From NCBI RefSeq assembly GCF_029931775.1, contig NC_079317.1, forward strand, positions 25,596,169 through 25,660,168: a stretch of DNA of 64,000 nucleotides, given 5' to 3'. The DNA comes from Euleptes europaea (lineage: Eukaryota > Chordata > Lepidosauria > Squamata > Sphaerodactylidae). Of this stretch, positions 58,501-64,000 are shown piece after piece. How positions within the stretch are numbered: the first letter of the stretch is position 1; the number at the start of each line of letters is the position of its first letter. The notes under the pieces were generated by a model, which saw only the letters and a list, made by a program, of their open reading frames with translations, was not told the DNA's origin and searched no databases. The position numbers and the translations under genes were made by a program.

Positions 58501-61500
58501 TACATTACTGGTATCACTCTTCCCTTCTTCCTCTGCATTTACGTGGAACGTATGTTAACATAAATGGTGAAAGAGAAGCTCAAAGGCAATTTAAACCTTA
58601 TGTGAAAATGTTCTTAATGGTATTTTTACTGCAATCAATAGATGGCTTTGGACAAGTCTCTGATTTATTGGTGAAGACCAGCATTTTGAATTGTAACCAG
58701 AAATGCAGTGGCAACAGTTTTTATACTGGCAAGACATATTCAAAGCTGCCTGCTTCCAGTCAGTAATGTGTTCAGTTCAGTTCAGTTTATTTACAGTCAT
58801 TTGACCAGCAAGTATCAGTACAAAATTTACAATTTTAAAGTCAGTAATGTGTATAATTTTATTTTCCTGTTTTCTCCTAGTTCCACAAACCAAACTTATG
58901 TGGATTTGAAATGGTAAGAAATCATTAAATGTTGATTATAGCATTCCTAAAGGCAAATTGCACTATACAGAAAAATCGCATTATACAGGAGAAATAAAAT
59001 AATCTGAATTTTTTATAAACCCTTGTGTTTTTCTCCAAGTAAGTGTGCTCATGATCACAACCTATACTGTACACATATAGTTTCACCCCAAACCTGTGCT
59101 GTGTAAATGTGTAAAAATAATAACAAGAAGGGCTGATACTACATGCTAATCTTCATAGATTAACATTTCTGTCTTGATTAAGGACTAACTTTTCTCCCAC
59201 CAGTGAGATCCCACAGAGCACCTTCTTCTATCTGTCCAATGTGTTAGGCGGATAATTTTTGCTTGGCATTCATTGCATCCTTTACTTTGGTCTTCTCTTT
59301 CTTTACCAAGCTCAAATCTTCCTGCTCTCTCACACCTAGGCAGCGCTTCCTTCCTTTATGCCTCCGGTGGTGTCATGGCGATGGCCTCTCTGGATAAGCA
59401 ACCACCACTAGTAATTTCATTGCCACCAGAACCGCTATTCTTCTCTTTGATCCTATTGGCTGTCTCCTTCATCTCTAGCAAGGTGTCGGGGCAACAGGAA
59501 ATGGGGTCCATAATCCAGTGAATCTCTTAGAATCTTATCATCTGTATCATACAAAATACAAGAGTAATTGTACTAATAGTAATGACTTTTTTCTCTTTTC
59601 CTACAGGATGATTATTTCAGAGCAAAAGTGTGGTATAATGTCCAATGTCTGGCTAACCAAGAAAACTATGAAGGTGAGGAAACCAGATCTGCAAGCAATA
59701 AAAACATGTATGAAATGTAGCTGGGATAGTAGCTTGTTTTAAGCTGAAACTTTGGGAGGTGGATAGTTTATGGCAAAGCAGTAGCCCATCACACAGCTTT
59801 TTAAAATGTGAATTTATGTTTATTAAAGTATTTACATGGCACAAAGTTAGTAAATTAACCAAGTGGGTTTTTTAAATGATATTTTTATTGTACATTCAGA
59901 TGTCCTTTAACATGATTGCAACATTACACTGGTTTAAATTTCAACAAAAGTAACAAGGTTCCCATTTGACCAGGGCTGAATAACAAGTTCTAAATCTTAT
60001 TTCATGTCAATTGAAATCAGTGCCAATGCCATACATAGGCATGGATGAGGTCTGTGGTCAGAATTCATGCAGAATGGGGTATTTTGTGCACTGGCCTTTG
60101 GGGGTTTAACTCCTATTAGAAGTTCCTGCAAAAGTTCATGGCAAGTATGAAGATTGCCTTGCCACATGATTTTCGGACTTTGAAATAAGAAATAAAGACA
60201 TAAGAAGAGCAGTGCTGAAGGAGGCCTAGAGTCCCTCTAATCTGGTGGTCTGTTTCCTCCAGTAGCCATTCACACAATTCTGGGAAGTATGGATGCATAG
60301 CACAAAGGTAACTGTTCTCCCCCATGAAGATAATTCACAGTGGGTAGCCATGTTAGTCTGTTTGCAGTAGTCAAAAAGGGCAAGAGTCCAGTAGCACCTT
60401 AAAGACTAACAAAAATATTTTCTGGTAGGGTATGAGCTTTCGTGAGCCACAGCTCACTTCTTCAGATACAGCTAGAATGTGAATCCATCGGTCTTTAAGT
60501 AGAGGAACAGTATGTAAATGTGAATAGCAGGCTTGATGGGATTAGGTGTGATATGCAGAAGAGTCTGTGATGTCCAGGGGAGAGATGGGTGTGGAGAAAC
60601 CAGCATTGGTAATGGGCCATGAATGCAAGGTCTTTGATACAGTTGATATTCAAACTAAAGTCAATGCATTTACCTGGGCTGAATAAAGCTCATACCCTAC
60701 CAGAAATTATTTTTGTTAGTCTTTAAGGTGCTACTGGACTCTTGCCCTTTTTGTTCTCCCCCATTGTTTGTACCAAGCAACTACTATTAAAGATATGCTG
60801 TTTCAGAACATGGAGGTGTTGGGGCTAATAACGATTGAGAGGGTTATCCTAGTGTTCCAAATCCGATTCAGATATAATGCTAAAGAAAAGACAGCACGTA
60901 GCTCTATATGAAAAAGTATCAAAACAGTGTATTACAATAAAGTGAAGACAATAGTGAAGTGCAAACAGAAACTTAAACACAACTCATCAAAAAAACTGGA
61001 ATTTTTTCCTTTGAAAGCGCCAAGACGCAACTCAGTCTTTTCAGACATTATTTAAGACTTTCTTATGTGTAACCTTTAAAAGTCTTTGTTTGGACTCATT
61101 AAGAAGAGTTACCAATACTGTGCGTATATAGAATTTATGTTTAGTTGTGTTTAAGTTTCTGTTTGCACTTCACTATTGTCTTCACTTTATTGTAATACAC
61201 TGTTTTGATACTTTTGCATATAGAGCTACGTGCTGTCTTTTCTTTAGCATTACATACTATACCGTACAGGTGATCATTGTATTTGACCTGATTCAGATAT
61301 AGGCATGCACTTTGGAAGCTGTGAGGGTTTCGTTTCCCTGAACCCACAATCTTGCTGCCGTTGTTATGTGAGGAGAAAGCTTCCCTTGGCTCCCCTCAGA
61401 TGTAAATAAAAGGCTTAGAGACTGTAGTTGATTTTATAGTGATGAAGATAATTGAAGTTTATTAGATAGATTGATTTACTTCAAGAGAGGCACAAAACTC

Positions 61501-63537
61501 AGTTGGTTAGGAACAGTTCAGATCTTGAATGATTACTGCTTGATGTACAACGCTAAGATGGTTACAAGATACAGCATAGCACTTAGTTACAGCACAGACT
61601 CTTCAATCTATTCAGTAAATATTCAGACTTTGTTCAGCATAAGTTATACTCAGTGTGGACTCAGTTTACCCTAGCACAGGAAGGAAGACCCTACAGATCT
61701 CTCTTCCCTGGAGAACACCGGAGAATGGAGGTTTATCCACAACCTCTCCCCTTGTTCCTCCCTCCTCAGATTTGCCCACACCTTGCAGAAAACAAATCTT
61801 TCCCCAAAACACTGAATTAGGAGTCTCCCCATTTCAGGAGCCACTTCCCACTTTGTGACTGATGAAAGGGTTTTTCTCTCTACCCCAATCTTCCCTTTGT
61901 CACTACTCAGGTTTGGTTTATGTAAGCTGGGTAATATATGAACACACAAGTTCTAAGAGTCTCAACACTCAACTGCACAGTTTGGGAATTCAGAGCCAAA
62001 AGATCCAGGTCTTCTCCCTCCCTCCGAGAAGACTACCTGTCAGCTCACCAAACTCCACCCACTGATTGCTGGCATTGGCTGACAGAATTCCTCAGAGTCT
62101 GTATCCGTCACAGAAGCCTTAGGCATTTAAGTTAGCTTTTCTATATAAGATTATTAACCCCCCGGCAAGGGGTACAACACAGTCATGTTTTTGATTCATT
62201 TTGTGGTATAGTACATAAAGGAAAATATTCCTAGATGATCTTGCTTCCATGTTATTTTTATTAAAAACATAATTATATTTTAAACACTGACTGACTTAAA
62301 ATAATATGATTGATTCTACATATATAATTAAAGGAGAGCAACTGCTTAAGCCCATTCAATGTTTTACCCAAAACTAAGCAGGTCACAAGCAAGAAGCCTC
62401 TCCTAAGAAGAGGCTGATAATCAATCTAGACTCAAGGCTTTATAGGGTTTCAAAATCATGTTCTAACAATAGCTAATTGCCCCATCTGGAAGGGCACATT
62501 CTTGGCTAACTTATTATTTTATAACTTCAAACACTGTACAAAGTTACCTACTCATGTATCTTCTAAAATATGTAAGTGCTGCATTGATACATTTTATTAC
62601 TTTTAATCATAACAAAGAATATCACAAACAGTGATTACAAATTTTTCATGCATATGACTATCTGTTGGTCCCCAACCAATACACCCATATTGTAACTATC
62701 TTCACTTCTGCCCTTAACTGGACAATCTTCTTTGATGCTTCCCACACCTGGGCCTTTACATATAATATCTATTGACATAAACTATATTATACAAGAAGCA
62801 ATCTAGTAAAGACTATATTAGTCTGTAATGCCTTTGTTCCTCTGCAAGATCGTGCTATTCTGAGTTCTTTAATTCTCTATTTGACAGGTTCAAAGTTTAG
62901 CTCAGACACCTGGTCAGCCCAGATTCTGGCCTACAGAAGCATCTTCCATGATCTTTTTAGTCAAGAGCAGCAACTGTTTCCCTATATCCCCATATTTGGA
63001 ACATTAGGTTTACAACTAGGGTTGGCATGTCCCTCTTTGCCACTGGTGGGAAGTTTTTGGGGCAGAGCCTGAGGAGGGCAGGGTTTGGGGGGGACCCCAA
63101 TGCCATAGAGTCCAATTGCCAAAGCAGCCATTTTCTCCAGGTGAACTGATCTCTATTGGTTGGAGACCAGTTGTAATAGTGGGAGATCTCCAGCTGCTAC
63201 CTGGAGGTTGGCAACCTTATTTACAATGCAAGCCTAAGCAGAATTACTGCACTGTAAATTGAGTGAAATATATGGACAGTGGACTAACTCTGCATAGGAT
63301 TGTAATGTAATGTAGAGATCCTAGACAGAATCCTACTTCGATCTACTCCATGTGGTTTAGCTACCAAGCAAACTTCTGATTGTTTCTCATATATACTTAT
63401 GTATTTTTAAGTTGAAAATTAACACCTGACCATGAGCTGTTTGCAAATTTTTACTGACTTTTGGGTAATGTATTTATCCTTTCCTTTCAGTGGATTATAT
63501 TTCTCTTACATTCAACAAAGATAGAACATTAAGCCAG
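37317..63537 (+). CDS. CATSPERB: CATSPERB copy B, N-terminal part (11 exons, 3' part outside window)
   Basis: Coding exons: 37317-37401, 40441-40535, 46859-47011, 47445-47505, 49255-49350, 50639-50779, 53660-53752, 55876-55994, 58881-58913, 59607-59673, 63491-63537. They total 990 bases, exactly 330 codons, with no stop and with phases that join. The start ATG directly follows a splice acceptor (ttactatacag), so a non-coding 5' exon probably lies upstream. The protein begins with a hydrophobic leader (MALLCFYIVLGIVF). Landmarks shared with my memory of human CATSPERB are TSAGLAPTIEIFNSSY, HHGLNMFTTQGTLLD, REPILRW-like, KVTKSPCASDVAIIG, VLTNTRLILLTTLGLFISED, VWYNVQCLANQENYE and DYISLTFNKDRTLSQ. 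It stops where roughly 150 further residues would be needed before the segment encoded at 863. It lies downstream of copy A in the same orientation. Confidence 0.92.
37512..37557 (+). repeat. (AAAT)n microsatellite
   Basis: About 11 units of aaat/taaa. The preceding text (tgtgtaatgtgcaatgagtc) could be a LINE 3' end. Confidence 0.9.
37882..38334. mobile_element. MITE with nested hAT-type MITE
   Basis: TAGGGTTGCCACC at the left and GGCAATCCTA at the right. The body has ccagaagtgacattg and agaaatgatgtcatg, interrupted by the copy at 38021-38228. Confidence 0.65.
38021..38228 (+). mobile_element. Inner hAT-type MITE
   Basis: Full-length copy flanked by CCCAGAAG (38013-38020) and CCCAGAAA (38229-38236), 7/8. 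Confidence 0.88.
38940..39395 (+). mobile_element. Composite MITE with internal hairpin
   Basis: It starts TAGCGATGCCAGTCTCCAGG and ends TGGCAACCCTA. The first ~130 bases follow the common family, the rest a different one containing gaagtgacatcatcac and the hairpin at 39160-39213 (tttgggcaaaaactctatgg mirrored by ccatagagttttgcccaaa). Confidence 0.6.
40046..40228 (+). mobile_element. 5S rRNA-derived SINE
   Basis: gcccgatctcatcagatctc, gtaagctaagcagg and tatttggatgggagaccacc are the internal promoter region of 5S rRNA. The 3' part ggggtcaccataagtcagct then gtgacttaacagcac resembles the BovB tail. It is not a 5S gene, because the 3' half is replaced. Confidence 0.85.
40441..40535 (+). CDS. CATSPERB: CATSPERB copy B exon 2
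   Basis: The acceptor is ttcttcctcag and the donor is TTG|gtaaga. It encodes KTNKTFSCYRDVFQEDSILE then TIKLFLDKKYL. It corresponds to human FACSNKGFPQENEIIKLYLF. NKT is a sequon. Confidence 0.9.
40815..41026 (+). mobile_element. hAT-type MITE, diverged subfamily
   Basis: TAGGATTGCCAATTTCCAGG start, tgatgtccctcccctcccca body and aatttcccaacctggcaat-like end. The last terminal bases are lost. Confidence 0.75.
41680..41965 (-). mobile_element. BovB/RTE LINE 3' end
   Basis: On the minus strand it encodes LEAKITKLKISSFGHIMRLQ, LGKVEGSRKRGRPNKRWMDS and AVKDRMFWRTFIHRVAMSRK, the C-terminal end of BovB-type ORF2, ending in (CA)n. The 13-base duplication CAGCAAACTGTTT lies at 41667-41679 and 41966-41978. 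Strongly 5' truncated. Confidence 0.88.
42390..43262 (+). mobile_element. L2-type LINE 3' part
   Basis: Broken frames resemble the L2 RT end: dkqvv-like segment near 42615, LEYC-like region lost, then tttaaagccctacatggcgt and ggcagcccacaattatggaa, with the 3' end ttaagccgccttgagctcca and an (AAAT)n tail. Several frame breaks. Confidence 0.65.
43267..43367. mobile_element. Fold-back Penelope terminus
   Basis: Arms 43267-43303 and 43305-43341 are near-perfect 37-base inverted copies (one mismatch) of the Penelope 3' end, followed by gaactctgaccgtgaaagcc and ttcga. Flanked by a perfect 13-base duplication AAATAAATATTTA (43254-43266, 43368-43380) in the L2 tail. Confidence 0.88.
43393..43700 (+). 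mobile_element. Sauria-type tRNA SINE
   Basis: ccccgtggcgcagagtggta is an A-box-like head and gagttcgatcccaacgg a B box. A middle with ggctcaaggtttactcagcc and ctggggaaggcactggcaaa follows, with the tail acctttacctttac typical of Sauria SINEs. Nearly full length. Confidence 0.85.
43701..44916. other. Intron segment with unassigned open frames
   Basis: A 177-codon minus-strand frame (43789-44322) and a 119-codon plus-strand frame (44393-44752) overlap other frames and show no recognised domain. 44750-44890 is GC-rich. It is probably decayed repeat, family unknown. Confidence 0.4.
44917..45090 (-). mobile_element. tRNA-derived SINE (MIR-like)
   Basis: The reverse complement reads gagtcagtgtggtatagtgg then tagagtgtgag, gggggatttgaac-type B box (ggatttgaacctggatctcc on this strand) and gtgaccttgg-type core. 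Same family as 28621. Confidence 0.65.
45394..45602 (+). mobile_element. hAT-type MITE
   Basis: Full-length, flanked by AGAATGCC (45386-45393) and AGAATGGC (45603-45610), 7/8. Confidence 0.88.
46577..46800 (+). mobile_element. 5S rRNA-derived SINE, best preserved copy
   Basis: 46600-46690 follows 5S rRNA closely: cctgatctcatcagatctca, gaagctaagcagggtcagcc, ctggttagtatttggatggg and agacc. The body then passes into ggcactggcaaaccacctct and a 3' tail ggtcgccataaatcggctgc then gacttgaccgcactttacac, matching the BovB end at 41680. Confidence 0.92.
46859..47011 (+). CDS. CATSPERB: CATSPERB copy B exon 3
   Basis: The exon has 51 codons between acceptor tatttccacag and donor CTG|gtaaaa. It encodes KVTCHLFDKQEIDSEQNRRK then LVLYTSAGLAPTIEIFNSSY and VFYFKMLL. 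Human TSGGLAPSLGIMNSTYNGIF aligns clearly. A 5S-derived SINE ends about 60 bases upstream. Confidence 0.93.
47445..47505 (+). CDS. CATSPERB: CATSPERB copy B exon 4
   Basis: It encodes AEDQVTWSLKVPRQDIAHNT with donor G|gtgaga and parallels human RILWLVDIPRENITQST. The acceptor (ttcttaaacaaag) has a poor pyrimidine tract, but phase and homology fit only this boundary. Confidence 0.85.
47815..48012 (+). mobile_element. 5S rRNA-derived SINE, old copy
   Basis: Diverged remnant with cagctaattagggtcagcca, cttgatgggagactaccaaa and ggcaaaccacctatgatcat, and tail gggtcaccataaaccaacag. Confidence 0.7.
48611..48795 (-). mobile_element. hAT-type MITE
   Basis: TAGGGTTGCCAGGTCCCTCT...GGCAACCCTA with a small internal deletion. 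Target duplication not evident. Confidence 0.8.
48838..49053 (-). mobile_element. hAT-type MITE, diverged subfamily
   Basis: Flanked by GTAATGGC (48830-48837) and GTAATGGT (49054-49061), 7/8. It lies 42 bases from the copy at 48611. Confidence 0.88.
49255..49350 (+). CDS. CATSPERB: CATSPERB copy B exon 5
   Basis: The acceptor is gttcgagcag and the donor is G|gtaaac. It encodes VAPTEQWYVKFNMHHGLNMF then TTQGTLLDIAR. Human EEWLVRITLHHGLNIYTTEG matches. Confidence 0.95.
49351..50638. other. Intron between exons 5 and 6 of copy B
   Basis: A poly(T) run lies near 49789. cccgttcctgaatgggggag and ggcattcccagg near 50130-50310 look like a decayed repeat. A short tandem duplication of gttctctggtggatgtag lies at about 49559. 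No gene. Confidence 0.45.
50639..50779 (+). CDS. CATSPERB: CATSPERB copy B exon 6
   Basis: A very long pyrimidine tract leads to acceptor tttttcacag; the donor is G|gtaagt. It encodes EPILRWKLPNLVNISKLIPH then VLKMKVTKSPCASDVAIIGL and VFDEEVD. Human EPILQW and VTKCPCANDVALLGFILD align. Confidence 0.95.
50926..51059 (+). mobile_element. Internally deleted hAT-type MITE
   Basis: Both termini TAGGGTTGCC and GGCAACCCTA are present, but about 75 bases of the middle are missing and the two ends derive from different subfamilies. Confidence 0.8.
51235..52440 (+). mobile_element. DIRS-like retroelement fossil
   Basis: A cysteine/histidine-rich segment near 51270-51420 (CSACKGKIP, ICLLCLGKAHKGDFCQHCLK) matches the zinc-knuckle gag-like part of DIRS elements. 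An RT-type segment near 52140-52330 contains YLDDWLL. The element is broken in many places, lacks recognisable ends and is old. Family assignment by recall. Confidence 0.55.
52467..52625 (+). mobile_element. SINE 3' part
   Basis: gccagctgggtgaccttgga, ctcacagggtgcctgttgtg, gattgtaagccggtttgagt and the tail aaccaactcttcttcttc match a SINE 3' half that I recall from reptile genomes. The tRNA-like head is missing. Confidence 0.6.
52640..53170 (+). mobile_element. Possible further DIRS-like fossil segment
   Basis: Low-identity continuation of the fossil beyond the SINE. Broken and old; no ends seen. Confidence 0.3.
53172..53260 (+). mobile_element. CR1 LINE 3' tail
   Basis: gcagggggttggactagatg then accctggtggtctcttccaa and ctctatgattctat is the CR1 3' end, reverse complement of the sequence at 16722-16790. 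Confidence 0.88.
53660..53752 (+). CDS. CATSPERB: CATSPERB copy B exon 7
   Basis: The acceptor is attcatag and the donor is G|gtaatt. It encodes IYIAVSLSGFTTRDTRWSNM then TDTICVNLDY. It matches human VYIGVTFGGFWHDYDTTWFN. NMT is a sequon. Confidence 0.93.
53965..54370 (-). mobile_element. LINE 3' end, L2-like
   Basis: Related to 29265-29660: gatttttagcccaacctcaa then ccccggccaaggccagctaa, followed by the shared body ggaagcagtcaggaccccac. Confidence 0.45.
54517..54725 (+). mobile_element. hAT-type MITE
   Basis: Flanked by ATCCCGGG (54509-54516) and ATCCCTGG (54726-54733), 7/8. Full length. Confidence 0.88.
55190..55213 (+). repeat. (GGGGA)n tract, potential G-quadruplex
   Basis: Five consecutive G-runs of 3-4 separated by single A. 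This satisfies the usual G4 pattern on the sense strand of the copy B transcript. Confidence 0.75.
55876..55994 (+). CDS. CATSPERB: CATSPERB copy B exon 8
   Basis: The acceptor is ttctataag and the donor is AAA|gtacgc. It encodes DLVLTNTRLILLTTLGLFIS then EDLRYGNFHELK. It is nearly collinear with human DMVLTNHFLVILTSLGLFVS. Confidence 0.95.
56084..56548 (-). mobile_element. BovB/RTE LINE 3' end
   Basis: On the minus strand: MCGCESWTVKKADRKKIDSF, WCWRRVLRILWTAKK, then GKVEGSGKRGRPNKRWIDSI and FWRTFIHRVALSRK, ending in a (CA)n tail. Frame is broken near the middle. 12-base duplication CAAGGCAACCCT at 56072-56083 and 56549-56560. Confidence 0.88.
56585..56715 (-). mobile_element. Truncated hAT-type MITE, diverged subfamily
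   Basis: gggtacaatgccacagattc, ccattttctccagggaaact and cccacctggaggctgg follow the family interior. Both termini are decayed. Confidence 0.55.
56897..57105 (+). mobile_element. hAT-type MITE
   Basis: TAGGGTTGCCAGCTTCCAGG start and GTTGGCAACCTTA end with full body. The 8-base flanks agree only 5/8. Confidence 0.82.
57106..58110. other. Intron segment, nothing recognised
   Basis: Part of the long intron before the microexon. No domain-bearing frame, RNA gene or repeat terminus was identified. Confidence 0.45.
58111..58478 (+). mobile_element. LINE 3' end, L2-like
   Basis: tttactggcttccccatcac resembles the coding end, followed by ttatccgccctgagcctggc and ttataaatttgaaaaataaa with an (AAAT)n tail. 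Confidence 0.65.
58771..58838 (-). mobile_element. Short LINE/SINE 3' insertion with 13-base duplication
   Basis: AGTCAGTAATGTG is duplicated at 58758-58770 and 58839-58851. The 68-base insert reads on the minus strand as a 3' end finishing in aaactgaactgaactgaa, a pentamer tail. Family not identified. Confidence 0.7.
58881..58913 (+). CDS. CATSPERB: CATSPERB copy B exon 9, 33-base microexon
   Basis: Eleven codons, FHKPNLCGFEM, lie between acceptor tttctcctag and donor ATG|gtaaga. Human FSRADFCGFERVDY covers the site. The exon is small but phase 0 on both sides. A short LINE insertion with a 13-base target duplication lies 30 bases upstream. Confidence 0.88.
59607..59673 (+). CDS. CATSPERB: CATSPERB copy B exon 10
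   Basis: The acceptor is ttttcctacag and the donor is G|gtgagg. It encodes DDYFRAKVWYNVQCLANQEN then YE. Human VDYVKGKLWYNERCFANREH aligns. Confidence 0.94.
60199..60310 (-). mobile_element. Old CR1 LINE 3' tail
   Basis: acataagaagagcagtgctg, ggtctgtttcctccagtagc and ccattcacacaattctggga follow the CR1 tail pattern at 24203 with many changes. Confidence 0.55.
60326..60751. mobile_element. Fold-back Penelope-type element
   Basis: Left arm from 60373 (aaaaagggcaagagtccagt through gtatgagcttt) and right arm to 60751 (aaagctcataccctaccaga through cttgcccttttt) are ~68-base inverted copies with few differences. Direct repeats TGTTCTCCCCCAT at 60313-60325 and 60752-60764 mark the insertion. The left arm continues into cgtgagccacagctcacttc with a hammerhead-like core on the minus strand. 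Confidence 0.85.
60438..60465 (-). ncRNA. Hammerhead-ribozyme-like core
   Basis: Minus strand: CTGAAGA, then GTGAGC...GCTCAC as a perfect 6-base stem II with a 4-base loop, then GAAAGC. The core fits CUGANGA...GAAA; flanking stems were not established. Confidence 0.45.
60877..61289. mobile_element. Fold-back element with 107-base arms
   Basis: 60878-60984 and 61143-61249 are inverted copies over 107 bases with about one mismatch. The 158-base spacer is unique. GATTCAGATATA is directly repeated at 60865-60876 and 61290-61301. Probably the same mechanism as the neighbouring element; the family is not identified. Confidence 0.82.
61302..63016. other. Intron segment without recognised gene
   Basis: AT-rich in the second half. 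The block 61367-62165 looks like decayed dispersed repeat but no termini were defined. No coding family seen. Confidence 0.4.
63017..63219 (-). mobile_element. hAT-type MITE
   Basis: Flanked by TTTACAAC (63009-63016) and TTTACAAT (63220-63227), 7/8. TAGGGTTGGC...GGCAACCTTA. Confidence 0.87.
63491..63537 (+). CDS. CATSPERB: CATSPERB copy B exon 11 (last in window)
   Basis: The acceptor is ttcctttcag and the donor is CAG|gtaaga. It encodes VDYISLTFNKDRTLSQ, matching human VDYVTVTFERNRTLSE. It ends in phase 0. The next exon lies right of the window. Confidence 0.93.
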
Positions 63538-63847
63538 GTAAGAGAAAAGACGGGGGGAAACTGAAGAGTATTAGTTGAGTATTGATTGTTCAGTTCAGCA
63601 CAGTAGCTAAGTGTGGCACAGATTTTGATTTCCAGACAATATTTGATCCCTGATAGCTGCAATCAAAGTTTTGAAATGTTTGATAAAGTCTCAAAAACCT
63701 AAAGGGGACTGGAGCAACATTTCCATCAGAGTTAGTCTCACTGGCTTTGATGAAGACTGATCCGCAAACTGGTGCACTGGAACTGCCCTTGTCAATAGTC
63801 ATTTGTGTCATATGCAGCTGGAGAAAAAATCTGAAGCTAAAGTAATA

Positions 63848-63943
63848 TGAGGTAAGCCACCTCCAAACATCTCTTGCCTTGAAAACCCTGCTGGGTTGCC
63901 ATAAGTCAGCTGTGACTTATCAGCAAAAAAAAAAAAAAAAAAA
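63848..63943 (+). mobile_element. 3' end of 5S-type SINE with poly(A)
   Basis: gtaagccacctccaaacatc, ttgccttgaaaaccctgctg and ccataagtcagctgtgactt match the SINE 3' half seen at 40046; a run of 19 A follows. Confidence 0.75.
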
Positions 63944-64000
63944 GACCTTGCAATGGAGAAGGGACTTTGTGGCAAACTACTCTAAAAATCTAGTGGCCAT

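Noticed and set aside
863-63537. One fused or circularly permuted CATSPERB protein
   Set aside because: Copy A has its own stop and poly(A) signal and copy B its own start. Nothing suggests a transcript joining them in this order.
1-64000. CRISPR array, operon or bacterial features
   Set aside because: The sequence is clearly vertebrate nuclear DNA with spliced exons. Regular short repeats are microsatellites or transposon copies.

Overview
This window is vertebrate nuclear DNA, most likely from a squamate reptile. It has long introns with GT-AG splice sites. About 35-45% of the bases I examined belong to recognisable interspersed repeats typical of lizards: CR1, L2-like and BovB/RTE LINEs, Penelope-like elements, a 5S rRNA-derived SINE carrying a BovB-type tail, a Sauria-type tRNA SINE, and over 20 copies of a short hAT-type element (TAGGGTTGCCA ... 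TGGCAACCCTA). The species cannot be told from the window.

The only protein-coding gene I recognise is CATSPERB, the beta subunit of the sperm-specific CatSper calcium channel. It appears twice, as two incomplete parts in an unexpected order, both on the + strand. Positions 863-30828 carry twelve exons for the C-terminal ~631 residues, ending with the transmembrane helix, stop codon and a poly(A) signal at 31055-31060. After only ~6.3 kb, positions 37317-63537 carry eleven exons for the N-terminal 330 residues, beginning with ATG and a hydrophobic leader. All exon phases join without a stop. The two sets do not overlap. The ~150 residues between them (judged from my recollection of the ~1116-residue human protein) are absent from the window. 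The simplest reading is two head-to-tail CATSPERB genes, with the first cut by the left edge and the second by the right edge. The alternative is one gene whose halves were placed in swapped order by an assembly error or a rearrangement. The window cannot settle this.

Layout: 1-31060, second half of gene copy A with introns full of CR1, Penelope, hAT and DIRS-like debris; 31061-37316, gene-free spacer with nested hAT elements; 37317-63537, first half of gene copy B with BovB, 5S-SINE, Sauria-SINE, L2 and Penelope insertions; 63538-64000, intron with a SINE tail. No RNA gene, CRISPR array or prokaryotic feature was seen.

The most interesting structures are the reversed order of the CATSPERB halves, a GC-AG first coding intron, transposon ends lying 25-60 bp from splice acceptors, three fold-back Penelope-type insertions with 12-13 bp target duplications, hammerhead-ribozyme-like cores in Penelope termini, and several cleanly datable transposon-in-transposon nests.
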